Positions 10,238-19,010 of a stretch of 64,000 nucleotides of DNA are shown piece by piece. The notes under the pieces were generated by a model. The model made no database searches and was not told the DNA's origin. It saw only the letters and a list, made by a program, of their open reading frames with translations. Both the position numbers and the translations under genes were made by a program. Position 1 is the stretch's first letter, and every line of letters starts with the position of its first letter. The stretch comes from Microbacterium sp. 4R-513 (GTDB lineage Bacteria > Actinomycetota > Actinomycetes > Actinomycetales > Microbacteriaceae): NCBI RefSeq assembly GCF_011046485.1, contig NZ_CP049256.1, forward strand, positions 1,240,001 through 1,304,000, written 5' to 3'.

Positions 10238-11239
10238 CTACCGGTTGACGTCGTCGGCGTCCCAGCCGAGGTCGGCGCCTTCGCGGATCGGCAGCGCCTC
10301 CAGGCCCGGGTCGGTGCAGAGCGCCCGCACGAGGGCGTGCGAGCCGCCCACGAGCGTGGAGTCGTAGTCCACCTCGCTCACGAGCACCCAGGCCCGATCG
10401 TCGGGCCAGACGAGGCTGGGCGACTCCGCCGACGCGCCGAACCCGGCCGATTCGGACTCCCGGTCGCGCCACGGAACGTGTTCCACCCACGTCGGGTCGG
10501 CGAGCTCCGAGACGCCCCCGCGGAACAGCACGTGGTCGCGGCCGGGAAGGCGCAGGCGCGGGCCGCGTGAGACCTCGTCGGACAGGATGCCCTCCTGCCA
10601 CGTCGGCTTGCGGAAGGCGTTGTTGAGCTGATCGCGCCCCGAGTGCTCGAGGAAGTCGACGTGGCGCGCCTCGATCGCGTCGCGCGGAGTGTCGGTGGCC
10701 GAGAGGGTGAGCAGCGCGCGCGACGGTCCGTAGCCCAGGGCGCCGACGAGCCCGCCCCAGCCCTCCCACACGGCGACGAACCCGTCGGCGGGGGTGGTCG
10801 TGTGCCGCGCGAGCGTCGAAGCCACCATCGCAACGAGGTCCGGGGCGAGCTGACCTGTGGCCGGCCGGCCGTAGCGCCAGCCCGCGGCATCCCTCGGTCC
10901 GTCCTCTCCGGGCACCTCCTGGAACTTGTCGGCCAGATGGTGCCACTGCGCGAGCACGTGCATCGTCGTGCCGAAGGCCTCGGCCGCCTGTCGCCACGTC
11001 ACCCGTTCGGCCTCGAACCGGGGGTTCGCCAGCTGGAACGCCTCCCACTCCCGCCGGTGCGAGGAGTAGGGAAGCGGAGGCCAGTCGCGCCCGACGGGTC
11101 GTTCCCGCTCGACGGGATGGAACACCCGTGCGTACGCCTCGAACCCCCTCGGCACGACGTCGTGCATCGTGCCCCGCCAGGGGTCGTCGATCCGCTCGCG
11201 GATCCAGTCGCCGACCGCGACATCCGCCGTCCACTCCAT
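10238..11239 (-). CDS. Hypothetical protein, conserved-looking, no family recognised
   Basis: A 333-residue soluble protein that I do not recognise. It is rich in Trp and charged residues, with no signal peptide or membrane helix. The opening (MEWTADVAVGDWIRERIDD) and a DYDSTLVGGSHALVRAL segment near the C-terminus look folded and coding-like. The start at 11239 is supported by TAGCGT (minus strand, 11247-11252) placed 7 nt upstream, which predicts a leaderless message. That promoter lies inside the end of the neighbouring DUF998-like gene, only 5 bp away, so the two may be transcribed both together and separately. Confidence 0.75.
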   Translation of the reverse strand: MEWTADVAVGDWIRERIDDPWRGTMHDVVPRGFEAYARVFHPVERERPVGRDWPPLPYSSHRREWEAFQLANPRFEAERVTWRQAAEAFGTTMHVLAQWHHLADKFQEVPGEDGPRDAAGWRYGRPATGQLAPDLVAMVASTLARHTTTPADGFVAVWEGWGGLVGALGYGPSRALLTLSATDTPRDAIEARHVDFLEHSGRDQLNNAFRKPTWQEGILSDEVSRGPRLRLPGRDHVLFRGGVSELADPTWVEHVPWRDRESESAGFGASAESPSLVWPDDRAWVLVSEVDYDSTLVGGSHALVRALCTDPGLEALPIREGADLGWDADDVNR

Positions 11240-11244
11240 TCGTG

Positions 11245-11955
11245 TCACGCTACCCGTGCGGGCCGGGGGCCCGGGACGCGAAGCGCCACGACGACGAGGC
11301 CGAGTGCGACGAGCTCGGCGCCGACGAGGACGCGTTCGCCGAGCCCGATCGGGAAGAGGATCCACCACGGCGTGCCGGTGGACTCGGCGATGGCGATGAG
11401 CACTCCCGCCACGACGATCGCCAGGAGGATCGCCGAGCCGAGCACGAGCGCCATCGTGAGCAGGCGGTGATCGAAGCCCGAGTCGCGCCGCAGTCGGCCG
11501 CGGCGACGGGCCTCCCGCGCCGCGAGCGCGAGGATCGCGATCGGCAGCGCGAGGAATGCGATGACCGACGCGCTGCGGTGGAGATACCCGACCCACGTCG
11601 CCCCCGCCGCCCAGTCGGCCTTCGGGAAGAGGGCGACCCCCAGCATCCCGAGCACCCAGAGAGCCATCCCCACGCTCGGCACCGACAGCGGGCGGCACAC
11701 GCCCGTACGGACCAGCAGCACGAGAGTCGCGGCCGAGCCGACGGCGATGAGGATGACGCCGGTAACGAACTCCGCCGCGAGCGGCGACCGGCCGTACTGG
11801 CTGATCGTGAGGCGCAGCGGATCGATGCCGTTGGTCGGCGCGACGACGTGCAGCACCCCGATGAGCAGCACCCCCAGGGCGAGGCAGGCGAGCTCCACCG
11901 CGCGGAGCGCCCGGGTGACCCGGTCGGCGTCAGGAGCGACGGATGCCTCGGCCAT
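11245..11955 (-). CDS. DUF998-like membrane protein
   Basis: A 236-residue integral membrane protein with about six helices. Its spacing and sequence (LTISQYGRSPLAAEFVTGVILIA, TWVGYLHRSASVIAFLALPIAI) resemble the DUF998 family, whose role is unknown. The start at 11955 follows TAGGGT (minus strand, 11962-11967) by 6 nt, so the mRNA is probably leaderless. The next gene on the strand begins 5 bp after its stop codon. Confidence 0.75.
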   Translation of the reverse strand: MAEASVAPDADRVTRALRAVELACLALGVLLIGVLHVVAPTNGIDPLRLTISQYGRSPLAAEFVTGVILIAVGSAATLVLLVRTGVCRPLSVPSVGMALWVLGMLGVALFPKADWAAGATWVGYLHRSASVIAFLALPIAILALAAREARRRGRLRRDSGFDHRLLTMALVLGSAILLAIVVAGVLIAIAESTGTPWWILFPIGLGERVLVGAELVALGLVVVALRVPGPRPARVA

Positions 11956-12024
11956 GCGTCCACCCTAGGCATCCGTCGCTCTGCGCGGCTGGGAGAACGA
12001 TTCGGGCTGGCCCCCGGCATCCGG

Positions 12025-12142
12025 TACCATAGGAGGGTTGTCCGCACGCGGGTCGTCCTGCGTGAACTCCGGACACGTGCAACACACCCTCCTGCTGTCG
12101 GGAAATGCCCGTCAGCCGTTCTAGTCCGAAGGAGGTGGGTAA
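12025..12142 (+). promoter_or_regulatory. Promoter and leader of the rpsF-ssb-rpsR-rplI operon
   Basis: A -10-like TACCAT lies at 12025-12030, with a weak -35 candidate about 18 bp upstream. The leader of roughly 105 nt carries CCTCCT (12088-12093), complementary to the ribosome-binding AGGAGG at 12130-12135. Pairing between them would hide the rpsF start. S6-S18 autoregulation through a leader is known in many bacteria; a match to that RNA motif is not proven here. Confidence 0.5.
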
Positions 12143-12526
12143 GTGACGCACCAGTACGAACTCATGGTCATCCTCAACCCTGAGATCGACGAGCGCCAGG
12201 TCGCCCCGAGCCTCGACAAGTTCCTGAAGGTCATCACCGCTGATGGTGGCTCGATCGACAACGTCGACATCTGGGGCAAGCGCCGTCTCGCCTACGAGAT
12301 CCAGAAGAAGAACGAGGGCATCTACGCCGTCGTCAACTTCACGGCCACCAGCGCCGCGACCCAGGAGCTCGACCGCCAGCTGAACCTCAGTGAGCAGATC
12401 ATGCGCACCAAGGTCCTCCGTGCCGAAGAGGCGCAGGCTATGGTCGCTGCCGAGGCCAAGCGCTCCGAGGAGAAGGCCGCCCGCAAGGCAGCCCGCCCCG
12501 CGAAGCCCGCGAAGCAGGACGCGTAA
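12143..12526 (+). CDS. rpsF: 30S ribosomal protein S6
   Basis: 127 residues with the typical S6 opening [13 protein letters not shown] and the [15 protein letters not shown] segment. The C-terminus has a Lys/Ala-rich tail ([19 protein letters not shown]) common in actinobacteria. It binds 16S rRNA as a heterodimer with S18, encoded two genes downstream. The start is GTG at 12143, preceded by AAGGAGGTGGGTAA. It opens the conserved rpsF-ssb-rpsR-rplI operon. Confidence 0.98.
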   Translation: MTHQYELMVILNPEIDERQVAPSLDKFLKVITADGGSIDNVDIWGKRRLAYEIQKKNEGIYAVVNFTATSAATQELDRQLNLSEQIMRTKVLRAEEAQAMVAAEAKRSEEKAARKAARPAKPAKQDA

Positions 12527-12531
12527 CGACG

Positions 12532-13038
12532 ATGGCCGGCGAGACGATCATCACCGTGGTGGGCAACCTCACGGCTGATCCCGAACTGCGGTACACGCAG
12601 AACGGTCTCCCCGTCGCGAACTTCACGATCGCGTCGACGCCGCGCAACTTCGACCGCCAGGCGAACGAGTGGAAGGACGGCGAAGCGCTGTTCCTCCGTG
12701 CGAGCGTGTGGCGCGAGTTCGCCGAGCACGTCGCGGGTTCGCTCACGAAGGGCTCGCGAGTCATCGCGACCGGTCGCCTCAAGCAGCGCTCCTACGAGAC
12801 GCGCGAGGGCGAGAAGCGCACCTCCATCGAACTCGAGGTCGACGAGATCGGCCCGTCGCTGCGTTACGCCACGGCTCAGGTGACGCGCGCGGCCGGTGGT
12901 GGCGGCGGCGGTGGCGGACAGTCCCGTCCGCAGGTCGCCGACGAGCCGTGGGCGACCCCCGGTTCGTCCTCCAGCGCCGGCTCGACCGATGCGTGGAGCG
13001 CGCCGGGCACGTCCTACGGCGACGACACCCCGTTCTGA
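12532..13038 (+). CDS. ssb: Single-stranded DNA-binding protein
   Basis: A 168-residue SSB. The N-terminal OB fold (residues 1-110) is clear: [29 protein letters not shown] and [16 protein letters not shown] glycine-rich linker and an acidic tail ending DDTPF follow; the tail recruits replication and repair partners. The Ile of the classical DDDIPF tip is replaced by Thr. The gene starts 5 bp after rpsF and shares its operon. Confidence 0.97.
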   Translation: MAGETIITVVGNLTADPELRYTQNGLPVANFTIASTPRNFDRQANEWKDGEALFLRASVWREFAEHVAGSLTKGSRVIATGRLKQRSYETREGEKRTSIELEVDEIGPSLRYATAQVTRAAGGGGGGGGQSRPQVADEPWATPGSSSSAGSTDAWSAPGTSYGDDTPF

Positions 13039-13112
13039 GCCGTTCGATCTCAGAGAACAGATTCCGGATGCCTCTGGCCGAGGCATCCGATCACGAAAAC
13101 TAAGGAACAACC

Positions 13113-13367
13113 ATGGCTGGAAAGTCGAGCGGCGACCGCCGCAAGCCGCGGAAGGGCGCGAAGAACGCGGCTCCCGCGAAGGCGATCCGCGTCGGCGTCA
13201 TTGACTACAAGGACGTCGCCACGCTTCGCAAGTTCATCTCGGAGCGCGGCAAGATCCGCGCCCGTCGTATCACCGGTGTCTCGGTGCAGGAGCAGCGTCT
13301 GATCGCCAAGGCGATCAAGAACGCGCGCGAGATGGCGCTCCTGCCCTACGCCGGCGCTGGCCGCTAA
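13113..13367 (+). CDS. rpsR: 30S ribosomal protein S18
   Basis: 84 residues with the S18 core [19 protein letters not shown] followed by [13 protein letters not shown] and the basic N-terminus KPRKGAKN. There is no Cys pair, so this is the zinc-independent form. It partners S6 on the small subunit. A Shine-Dalgarno-like AAGGA lies about 7 nt before the ATG. Confidence 0.97.
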   Translation: MAGKSSGDRRKPRKGAKNAAPAKAIRVGVIDYKDVATLRKFISERGKIRARRITGVSVQEQRLIAKAIKNAREMALLPYAGAGR

Positions 13368-13378
13368 GGAGCACCGCA

Positions 13379-13831
13379 ATGGCAAAGCTGATTCTCACGA
13401 ATGAGGTCGCCGGGCTCGGTAGCGCCGGTGACGTTGTCGAGGTCAAGAACGGGTACGCCCGCAACTACCTCATCCCCCAGGGCTTCGCTGTGGCCTGGAC
13501 CCGCGGTGGCGAGAAGCAGGTGGCGTCGATCCGCGCCGCCCGCGAGTCGCGCGCGATCCACGTCCACGAAGAGGCCGTGGCGCTGAAGGACTCCCTCGAG
13601 TCGAACAAGGTCCGCCTGGCCGTCAAGGCCGGTGCCGAGGGCCGCCTGTTCGGCTCGGTCAAGACGGGCGACGTCGCCGACGCCGTCAAGGCCGCCGGCC
13701 TGGGCGAGCTCGACAAGCGCAAGATCCACATCACCTCGCCGATCAAGGCCGTGGGCGAGCACGAGGCGACTGTTCGCCTCCGCGACGACCTCACCGCCGT
13801 GATCACCCTGCAGGTGGTCGCCGCCAAGTAA
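13379..13831 (+). CDS. rplI: 50S ribosomal protein L9
   Basis: A 150-residue L9 with its diagnostic N-terminal motif [19 protein letters not shown] and the C-terminal [20 protein letters not shown] domain. It begins 11 bp after rpsR behind AAGGAG and ends the operon; two strong hairpins follow. Confidence 0.98.
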   Translation: MAKLILTNEVAGLGSAGDVVEVKNGYARNYLIPQGFAVAWTRGGEKQVASIRAARESRAIHVHEEAVALKDSLESNKVRLAVKAGAEGRLFGSVKTGDVADAVKAAGLGELDKRKIHITSPIKAVGEHEATVRLRDDLTAVITLQVVAAK

Positions 13832-13850
13832 GGCGCATCGCACCACGCCG

Positions 13851-13880
13851 AATGCCGCGAGCCCCAAGGCTCGCGGCATT
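13851..13880 (+). terminator. Terminator of the rpsF-rplI operon
   Basis: A perfect 13-bp stem, AATGCCGCGAGCC (13851-13863) with GGCTCGCGGCATT (13868-13880), and a CCAA loop lie 19 nt after the rplI stop codon. Confidence 0.85.
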
Positions 13881-13926
13881 CGTCGTCTCGGGCGGGGCCG
13901 TTTCGGATCGGCTCTGCCGGGAATGA

Positions 13927-13961
13927 CGGATGCCGCGGACCGGACAAGTCCGCGGCATCCG
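13927..13961. terminator. Second hairpin, probable terminator of the surface-protein gene
   Basis: A perfect 14-bp stem (13927-13940 with 13948-13961) and 7-nt loop stand between the convergent rplI operon and the gene ending at 14023. On the minus strand it follows that gene's stop codon. It contains back-to-back GGATGCC and GGCATCC. Confidence 0.7.
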
Positions 13962-14022
13962 CATTTCCGCGTCGCGCGGCGGGGGCGGATCGGGCCAGGC
14001 AAGCTCGGATCCGCCGCCCGGC

Positions 14023-15756
14023 TCACACGTTGCGGCGTCGCAGCATGAGCGACAGCACGCCGGCACCGGCCAGGACGAATCCCAGCAGGAGCCCTGCGAG
14101 CCCGCTCTCCCCCCCGGTTGCTGCGAGCGTCTGCGAACCCGTCGCAGCCGTCATGCCGACCATCGCGGCGTCGCCACCGGTCGGGTCAGCGCTCGGGCCG
14201 GTGGGGCCGGTCGGACCGGTCGGGTCCGTCGGGCCCGTGGGACCGCTCGGGTCCGTGGGATCGGTCGGGTCCGTGGGATCGGTCGGATCGGTCGGGTCGG
14301 TGGGATCGGTCGGATCGGTGGGATCCGTCGGGTCCACCGGACCGGCCGGCGGGCCCGCGACCGTGCTGTCACCGATGACGGAGATGGCGTTGCCGCCGAT
14401 CGTGACAGGCAGGTTCAGCACGGGGACGATCTGGGTTCCGCCGAGGATTCCATCCTCGCCAGACGTCCACGGGGATCCGACGATGGGGGCCGTCGATCCA
14501 GTCGGTGCACTGGGAGATGCACCGGTCGTCGTGCTGTCTCCGATGACGGAGATCGCGTTCCCGCCGACCGTGATCGGCAGATTGAGCACCGGGACGATCT
14601 GGGTTCCGCCGAGGATCCCATCCTCGCCAGACGTCCAGGGGCTGCCCACGCTGGGGTTCGTGGTGCCCGTCGGTGCCGTTGCCGATCCGGTGGGGGCGGC
14701 CGAGGTGACGCTGTCGCCGACGCCCGAGACGGCGTTGCCGCCGACGGTGATGGGCGCGTTGACGACGGGGATCACCTGGGTGCCGCCGAGGATGCCGTCC
14801 TCACCGCTCGTCGAGGGGGAGCCGATGCTGGGGGCCGAGCCCATCATCCATCCTCCCGACGATCCGGTGGGGGCGGCGGACGTGTTGCTGTCGCCCAGGA
14901 CCGAGACGGCGTTGCCGACGGCCGTGATGGGCGCGTTGATGACCGGGATCACCTGGGTGCCGCCGAGGATGCCGTCTTCGCCGGACGTCCACGGAGAGCC
15001 GATGCTCGGCGCCGAGGCGGCAGCAGGCGCCGCCGGCGACGCCGTCGTGCTGCTGTCTCCGATGCCGGAGATCGCGTTGCCGCCGAGGGTGATCGGCGCG
15101 TTCACGACGGGGAGGATCTGCGTTCCGCCCAGGATGCCGTCTTCGCCACTGGTCCACGCCGAGCCGGCGCCCGCGGTGGGCGTGCCCGCCGAGGGTGCGG
15201 CCGCGGCCGGGGCCGCAGTCGTCGTGCTGTCGCCGACGAGCGAGATCGCGTTGCCGGCGATCGTGACCGGGGCGTTCACCGACACGAGGGCCTGCGTGCC
15301 CGAGGCGATGCCGTCCTCGCCCGAGGTCGAAGGTGCGGCCACGGTGACGGGGGCGGGAGCCGGTGCGGCCGGAGCCGGCGCCGGTGCGGACGTCGAGTCG
15401 CCGACGCCGGAGACCGCGAGGCCCTGGACGGTGACGGGGACATTGACGTTGACGATGGCTTGCGTCCCCGAGGCGACGCCGTCTTCACCGCTCGTGGTGG
15501 CCGGGGCCGCTGCGGGAGCGGGGGCCGGGGCGGCGGCCGGCGCGGGCGCCGGGGCGGTCGTGCTGGAGTCGCCGATCACCGAGACGGCGTTGCCGCCCAC
15601 CGTGACCGGAAGGTTGACGTCGATGATGGCCTGCGTCCCCGAAAGGATGCCGTCCTCACCGTTCGTCTCCGCCGCGTTGGCCGCGGCGGCGCCGAAGATC
15701 GTGATGCCTCCGGCGATGAGCGCTGCCCAGAGGGCGCGCGACATGAAGGTCTTCAT
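14023..15756 (-). CDS. Chaplin-like eight-repeat surface protein with LAATG sortase anchor
   Basis: A 577-residue exported protein with signal peptide MKTFMSRALWAALIAGGITI cut near ANAAE. Eight tandem units follow from residue 32, each about 33 residues: S/N-GEDGI, then GTQ, hydrophobics, then P-[VI]-T-x-x-GNA[VI]S-x-[VIL]GDS, joined by Pro/Ala or Thr/Ser linkers. The unit resembles the chaplin (DUF320) core PVNVCGNxVxVIG, but both cysteines are missing. A DPT spacer of nine repeats, then LAATGG, a hydrophobic helix and RRR form a class-E-sortase (LAxTG) wall anchor. AAGGAG lies 8 nt before the ATG. A hydrophobic or adhesive coat protein is inferred. Confidence 0.85.
   Translation of the reverse strand: MKTFMSRALWAALIAGGITIFGAAAANAAETNGEDGILSGTQAIIDVNLPVTVGGNAVSVIGDSSTTAPAPAPAAAPAPAPAAAPATTSGEDGVASGTQAIVNVNVPVTVQGLAVSGVGDSTSAPAPAPAAPAPAPVTVAAPSTSGEDGIASGTQALVSVNAPVTIAGNAISLVGDSTTTAAPAAAAPSAGTPTAGAGSAWTSGEDGILGGTQILPVVNAPITLGGNAISGIGDSSTTASPAAPAAASAPSIGSPWTSGEDGILGGTQVIPVINAPITAVGNAVSVLGDSNTSAAPTGSSGGWMMGSAPSIGSPSTSGEDGILGGTQVIPVVNAPITVGGNAVSGVGDSVTSAAPTGSATAPTGTTNPSVGSPWTSGEDGILGGTQIVPVLNLPITVGGNAISVIGDSTTTGASPSAPTGSTAPIVGSPWTSGEDGILGGTQIVPVLNLPVTIGGNAISVIGDSTVAGPPAGPVDPTDPTDPTDPTDPTDPTDPTDPTDPTDPSGPTGPTDPTGPTGPTGPSADPTGGDAAMVGMTAATGSQTLAATGGESGLAGLLLGFVLAGAGVLSLMLRRRNV
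14195..14335. repeat. 9-bp minisatellite encoding the DPT/GPT wall-spacer
   Basis: Degenerate 9-bp units (GGATCGGTC, GGGTCCGTG and variants on the plus strand) encode nine consecutive Asp-Pro-Thr tripeptides and several Gly-Pro-Thr on the minus strand. They form an extended stalk between the repeat domain and the sortase motif. Repeat number is expected to vary by slippage. Edges are approximate. Confidence 0.8.
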
Positions 15757-15838
15757 TGGAATGCTCCTTGACTGGAGAGAGGATTGCGCGCGAGCGCGCG
15801 CGGATGGTCGTGTCGCCCAGAGGGCGACCGATCCTCAC

Positions 15839-16825
15839 TCAGTCGGGAGCGACGTCGGTGTCGTACGTGGGCGCCGGGGGCGCGACGTCGTCATTCCATC
15901 CGCTTCGACGCATCCAGGCACGGTATGCGAAGAGCGGAGCGAATGCGGCGAGCGCGAGAGCGCCGGGGCCTGCACCGCCAGACCCCATGGGAGAGCTCCC
16001 GCCCGGCGCGCAGACGCCGAGAACGAGAGCCGAAGAGAGGATGCCGCCGACCTGCGCACCGGTCGACATGAGGCCGGCAGCAGCCGAGCTCGCGGACGCG
16101 ATGGCGGTGAAAGCGGGAAGAGCGTGGGTATAGACGTCCCAGACGGCCGGAGCGGCCCACGTCGGGACGAGCGCGCCGGCAGCCGTGACACCGGCCAGAG
16201 CGGCTTGAGCGGACTGCTCGTGGGAGACGGACGGAGCGCCGAACGGCGGGATCACATCCGGCACGTTCACCAGCGGCGGACGGGTTCCGCCCAGGCCCGA
16301 AGCGGTGTCGTCGACGGTGGTCAGGACTCCGTGGACCGTGGTGTCGGCGGTGGCCGCGACATCCGTCAGCGCCTCGTCGAGACCGACCGCCTGGACGACC
16401 TGGCCGACGACCGGAACGGCGTTCACGACCTCGACGACCGGCTGGACGACACTGCCGACCACGCCGGTGCCGGTCACCTCTGCGACGGGCTGCACGACCG
16501 CCTGAACGGTGGTGGTCACGGTGCTGACGACCGGCTGGACGACCGGCTGCACCGGTGCAGGCGCGACCCGCGCGACCTGCTGAACCGTGGTGGTGACCGC
16601 CTGCGTCGTGCCCTGCACGACGTCGGTCACTCCGCCGACCGTGGTGCTGACGACGTCTGTCACGCCGCCCAGAAGACCCCCTCGATCGCTTCCGTCGTCA
16701 GCCCGCGCATCCGTCGAGCCGAAGCCCAGGAAGAGTGCGAGCAGGAGGTACGCGAACGAGACGGCGATGCCGATGGCGAGAAGCCTGATGACGGGCACCC
16801 GTGCGGGGTGTGCTGCAGCGTCCAC
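15839..16825 (-). CDS. Exported Val/Thr-rich protein of unknown function
   Basis: About 328 residues. An N-terminal helix (VIRLLAIGIAVSFAYLLLALFL) acts as a signal or anchor. A low-complexity region built of VTDVVSTTVGGVTDVV and VQPVVQPVVSTVTTTVQ-like segments follows, then a C-terminal hydrophobic region and the tail RAWMRRSGW. No family is recognised. A GTG at 16831 would directly abut the AGGAGG, so I choose the GTG at 16825, which is 5 nt from it. The gene lies upstream of the chaplin-like gene on the same strand; joint export or envelope assembly is a guess. Confidence 0.7.
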   Translation of the reverse strand: MDAAAHPARVPVIRLLAIGIAVSFAYLLLALFLGFGSTDARADDGSDRGGLLGGVTDVVSTTVGGVTDVVQGTTQAVTTTVQQVARVAPAPVQPVVQPVVSTVTTTVQAVVQPVAEVTGTGVVGSVVQPVVEVVNAVPVVGQVVQAVGLDEALTDVAATADTTVHGVLTTVDDTASGLGGTRPPLVNVPDVIPPFGAPSVSHEQSAQAALAGVTAAGALVPTWAAPAVWDVYTHALPAFTAIASASSAAAGLMSTGAQVGGILSSALVLGVCAPGGSSPMGSGGAGPGALALAAFAPLFAYRAWMRRSGWNDDVAPPAPTYDTDVAPD

Positions 16826-16982
16826 GTTCACCTCCTTTTAGCGACGTCGATCGTCGGGCGGAATATTCGTTGCCGAATACCGCCTGAGGGTGCCTGGACC
16901 CCTGACCATACTCGCGCACTTCGTCCGTGTCCAGGGGTCTGCTTCGCTTTTCGGACACGCCGGCGCGTTGACGCATGCCGAA

Positions 16983-17180
16983 CTGTGCACAACCGGGCCT
17001 AGCAGATGCAACCTTCAAGCCCGACTTCAAGCACATCTGGATCCACAGGCTGTGAAACGGAAAATCGCAGATCAACGTGTAGATAATCGGCGACCGGGTG
17101 AGTAATCCCAAGGGTTGTCCACAGAAGCTGTGCACAGGCTGTGCGGCGTTTCGCGCAGACTGTCCACACAGTTATCCACA
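16983..17180. promoter_or_regulatory. Cluster of DnaA-box-like sites upstream of dnaB
   Basis: In the 550-bp gap between the divergent Val/Thr-rich gene and dnaB lie TTGTCCACA (17115-17123), TTATCCACA (17172-17180), CTGTCCACA (17160-17168), GGATCCACA (17039-17047) and two CTGTGCACA (16983-16991, 17128-17136). The first two match the actinobacterial and E. coli DnaA-box consensus exactly. dnaA and dnaN are not nearby, so this may control dnaB or titrate DnaA rather than be oriC. The rest of the gap, 16832-16982 and 17181-17376, shows no gene. Confidence 0.6.
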
Positions 17181-17376
17181 GGTCATGTTGCGACGCCAAG
17201 TGGCCCTGCCTAGCGTGGTGTGCGGCCCGTGGGGTGCCCCGTGTCCGAAGGCGGATGTCGGAGGTAGGTGCTCTGCTTACGCGGGGACGGGACGGATGCT
17301 GGGGCTCGGTCCTGGTCCATGCCGCATGCCCACGCGCCGACACAGCAAGGCCCGACGCACACCTGGAGGACACCGT

Positions 17377-18744
17377 ATGTCGATCGCCGACATCTCCGAC
17401 GAGCGTCTCGGTGGACACCGCGAACCGGAGCGGACTCCTCCTCACGACCTGCTGGCCGAGCAGAGCGCACTCGGGGGCATGCTGCTCTCGAAGGATGCCG
17501 TGGCCGACGTGATCGAGACGCTCCGGGGTTCGGACTTCTACGTGCCCAAGCACGAGCTGATCTTCGAGGCGATCCTGACGCTCTACTCGCACGGAGAGCC
17601 GACCGATGTCGTCGCCGTGACCGACGAGCTGATCAAGAACGGCGAGCTGCAGCGGGCGGGCGGCGCCGACTACCTGCACAGCCTCACCTCGATCGTGCCG
17701 ACGGCCGCCAACGCCGGCTACTACGCGTCCATCGTCAACGAGCGCGCACTCCTGCGCCGTCTCGTCGATGCCGGCACGCGCATCGTCCAGATGGGGTACT
17801 CGGGCCAGGGCGAGGCGCTCGACCTTGTGAACAACGCTCAGGCCGAGATCTACTCGGTGACCGGCGCCGAGGCCGCCGAGGACTACGTGCCGCTGACCAT
17901 CGCGGTCGACGCCGCCGTCGACGAGATCGAGGCGGCCCGCGGTCGCGACGGTCAGATGACCGGCATCCCGACCGGCTTCGCGGGACTCGACCAGCTCACC
18001 AACGGGCTGCACGCCGGCCAGATGATCATCATCGCGGCGCGACCGGCGATGGGTAAGTCGACTCTTGCGCTCGACTTCGCGCGCGCCGCCGCGATCAAGG
18101 CCGACATGCCGACGATCTTCTTCTCTCTCGAGATGGGCCGCAGCGAGATCGCGATGCGCCTTCTCAGCGCCGAGGGATCCATCCCCCTGCAGGCGATGCG
18201 CAAGGGCACGCTCGACTCCCGGGACTGGACCACGATCGCCGCCACGCGCGGCCGCATCAACGACGCTCCCCTCTACATCGACGACAGCCCGAACATGACG
18301 CTCGTCGAGATCCGCGCCAAGTGCCGGCGGCTCAAGCAGCGCGCCGGTCTCAAGATGGTCGTCATCGACTACCTCCAGCTCATGACGAGCGGCAAGCGCG
18401 TCGAGTCGCGGCAGCAGGAGGTGTCCGAGTTCTCTCGGGCGCTCAAGCTCCTCGCGAAGGAGCTGCAGTGCCCGGTGATCGCCCTGTCGCAGCTGAACCG
18501 TGGTCCGGAGCAGCGAGCCGACAAGAAGCCCGCGCTCTCCGACCTCCGCGAGTCGGGGTCGATCGAGCAGGACGCCGACATGGTCGTGCTGCTGCACCGC
18601 GAGGCCGCCTACGAGAAGGACTCCCCGCGGGCGGGCGAGGCCGACCTCATCGTCGCCAAGCACCGCAACGGTCCGACCGACACGATCACGGTCGCCTTCC
18701 AAGGCCACTTCTCCCGCTTCGCCGACATGGCCGTGGGGATGTAG
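17377..18744 (+). CDS. dnaB: Replicative DNA helicase DnaB
   Basis: A 455-residue DnaB. The N-terminal primase-interaction domain (LLAEQSALGGMLLSKDAV) is followed by the RecA-like motor with Walker A ARPAMGKST, the FFSLEMGRSEIAMRLL segment, Walker B MVVIDYLQLM, and SQLNRGPEQR and LRESGSIEQDAD motifs. No intein interrupts the motor, unlike some actinobacterial dnaB genes. The start ATG at 17377 lies 8 nt after GGAGG; frames open further upstream run through the DnaA-box region and are not used. It forms the hexameric helicase at the fork. Confidence 0.96.
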   Translation: MSIADISDERLGGHREPERTPPHDLLAEQSALGGMLLSKDAVADVIETLRGSDFYVPKHELIFEAILTLYSHGEPTDVVAVTDELIKNGELQRAGGADYLHSLTSIVPTAANAGYYASIVNERALLRRLVDAGTRIVQMGYSGQGEALDLVNNAQAEIYSVTGAEAAEDYVPLTIAVDAAVDEIEAARGRDGQMTGIPTGFAGLDQLTNGLHAGQMIIIAARPAMGKSTLALDFARAAAIKADMPTIFFSLEMGRSEIAMRLLSAEGSIPLQAMRKGTLDSRDWTTIAATRGRINDAPLYIDDSPNMTLVEIRAKCRRLKQRAGLKMVVIDYLQLMTSGKRVESRQQEVSEFSRALKLLAKELQCPVIALSQLNRGPEQRADKKPALSDLRESGSIEQDADMVVLLHREAAYEKDSPRAGEADLIVAKHRNGPTDTITVAFQGHFSRFADMAVGM

Positions 18745-19010
18745 CAGCGCTCGCAGCTGCCGACGACGCCAGAAACGCGACCGGACCGACTGAGGGTCGA
18801 AGCTGACACCGCTCCGGCACGCGCACGCGGAGCCGTCTCGGGCACGTCTCAGGTGGGCCGCACTCCGCTCGCTTAGACTCGGGGCCCTCAGGGGGAGTAC
18901 TCCACCACGATCGGCTCGTCACTACGGATGCCTGCGCGTCCCGGGCCATCGGTTCCCGGACCGGGAGCGGAAGAGACCTTGGCTGTGTATCTGTCACGCC
19001 GAGGATCGGA

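Noticed and set aside
14195..14335. CRISPR array or other dispersed repeat
   Set aside because: Units are 9 bp, directly abutting and in frame with a coding stalk; no spacers and no cas genes.
14030..17002. A 990-codon plus-strand open frame opposite the surface-protein genes
   Set aside because: It is the antisense of the GC-rich repeats and the Val/Thr-rich gene. The minus-strand products have signal peptides, repeats, an anchor and ribosome-binding sites; the plus-strand product has none.
16983..17180. Chromosomal origin oriC
   Set aside because: The DnaA-box cluster is real, but dnaA and dnaN are not adjacent and no AT-rich unwinding element is evident, so I report it only as a candidate site.
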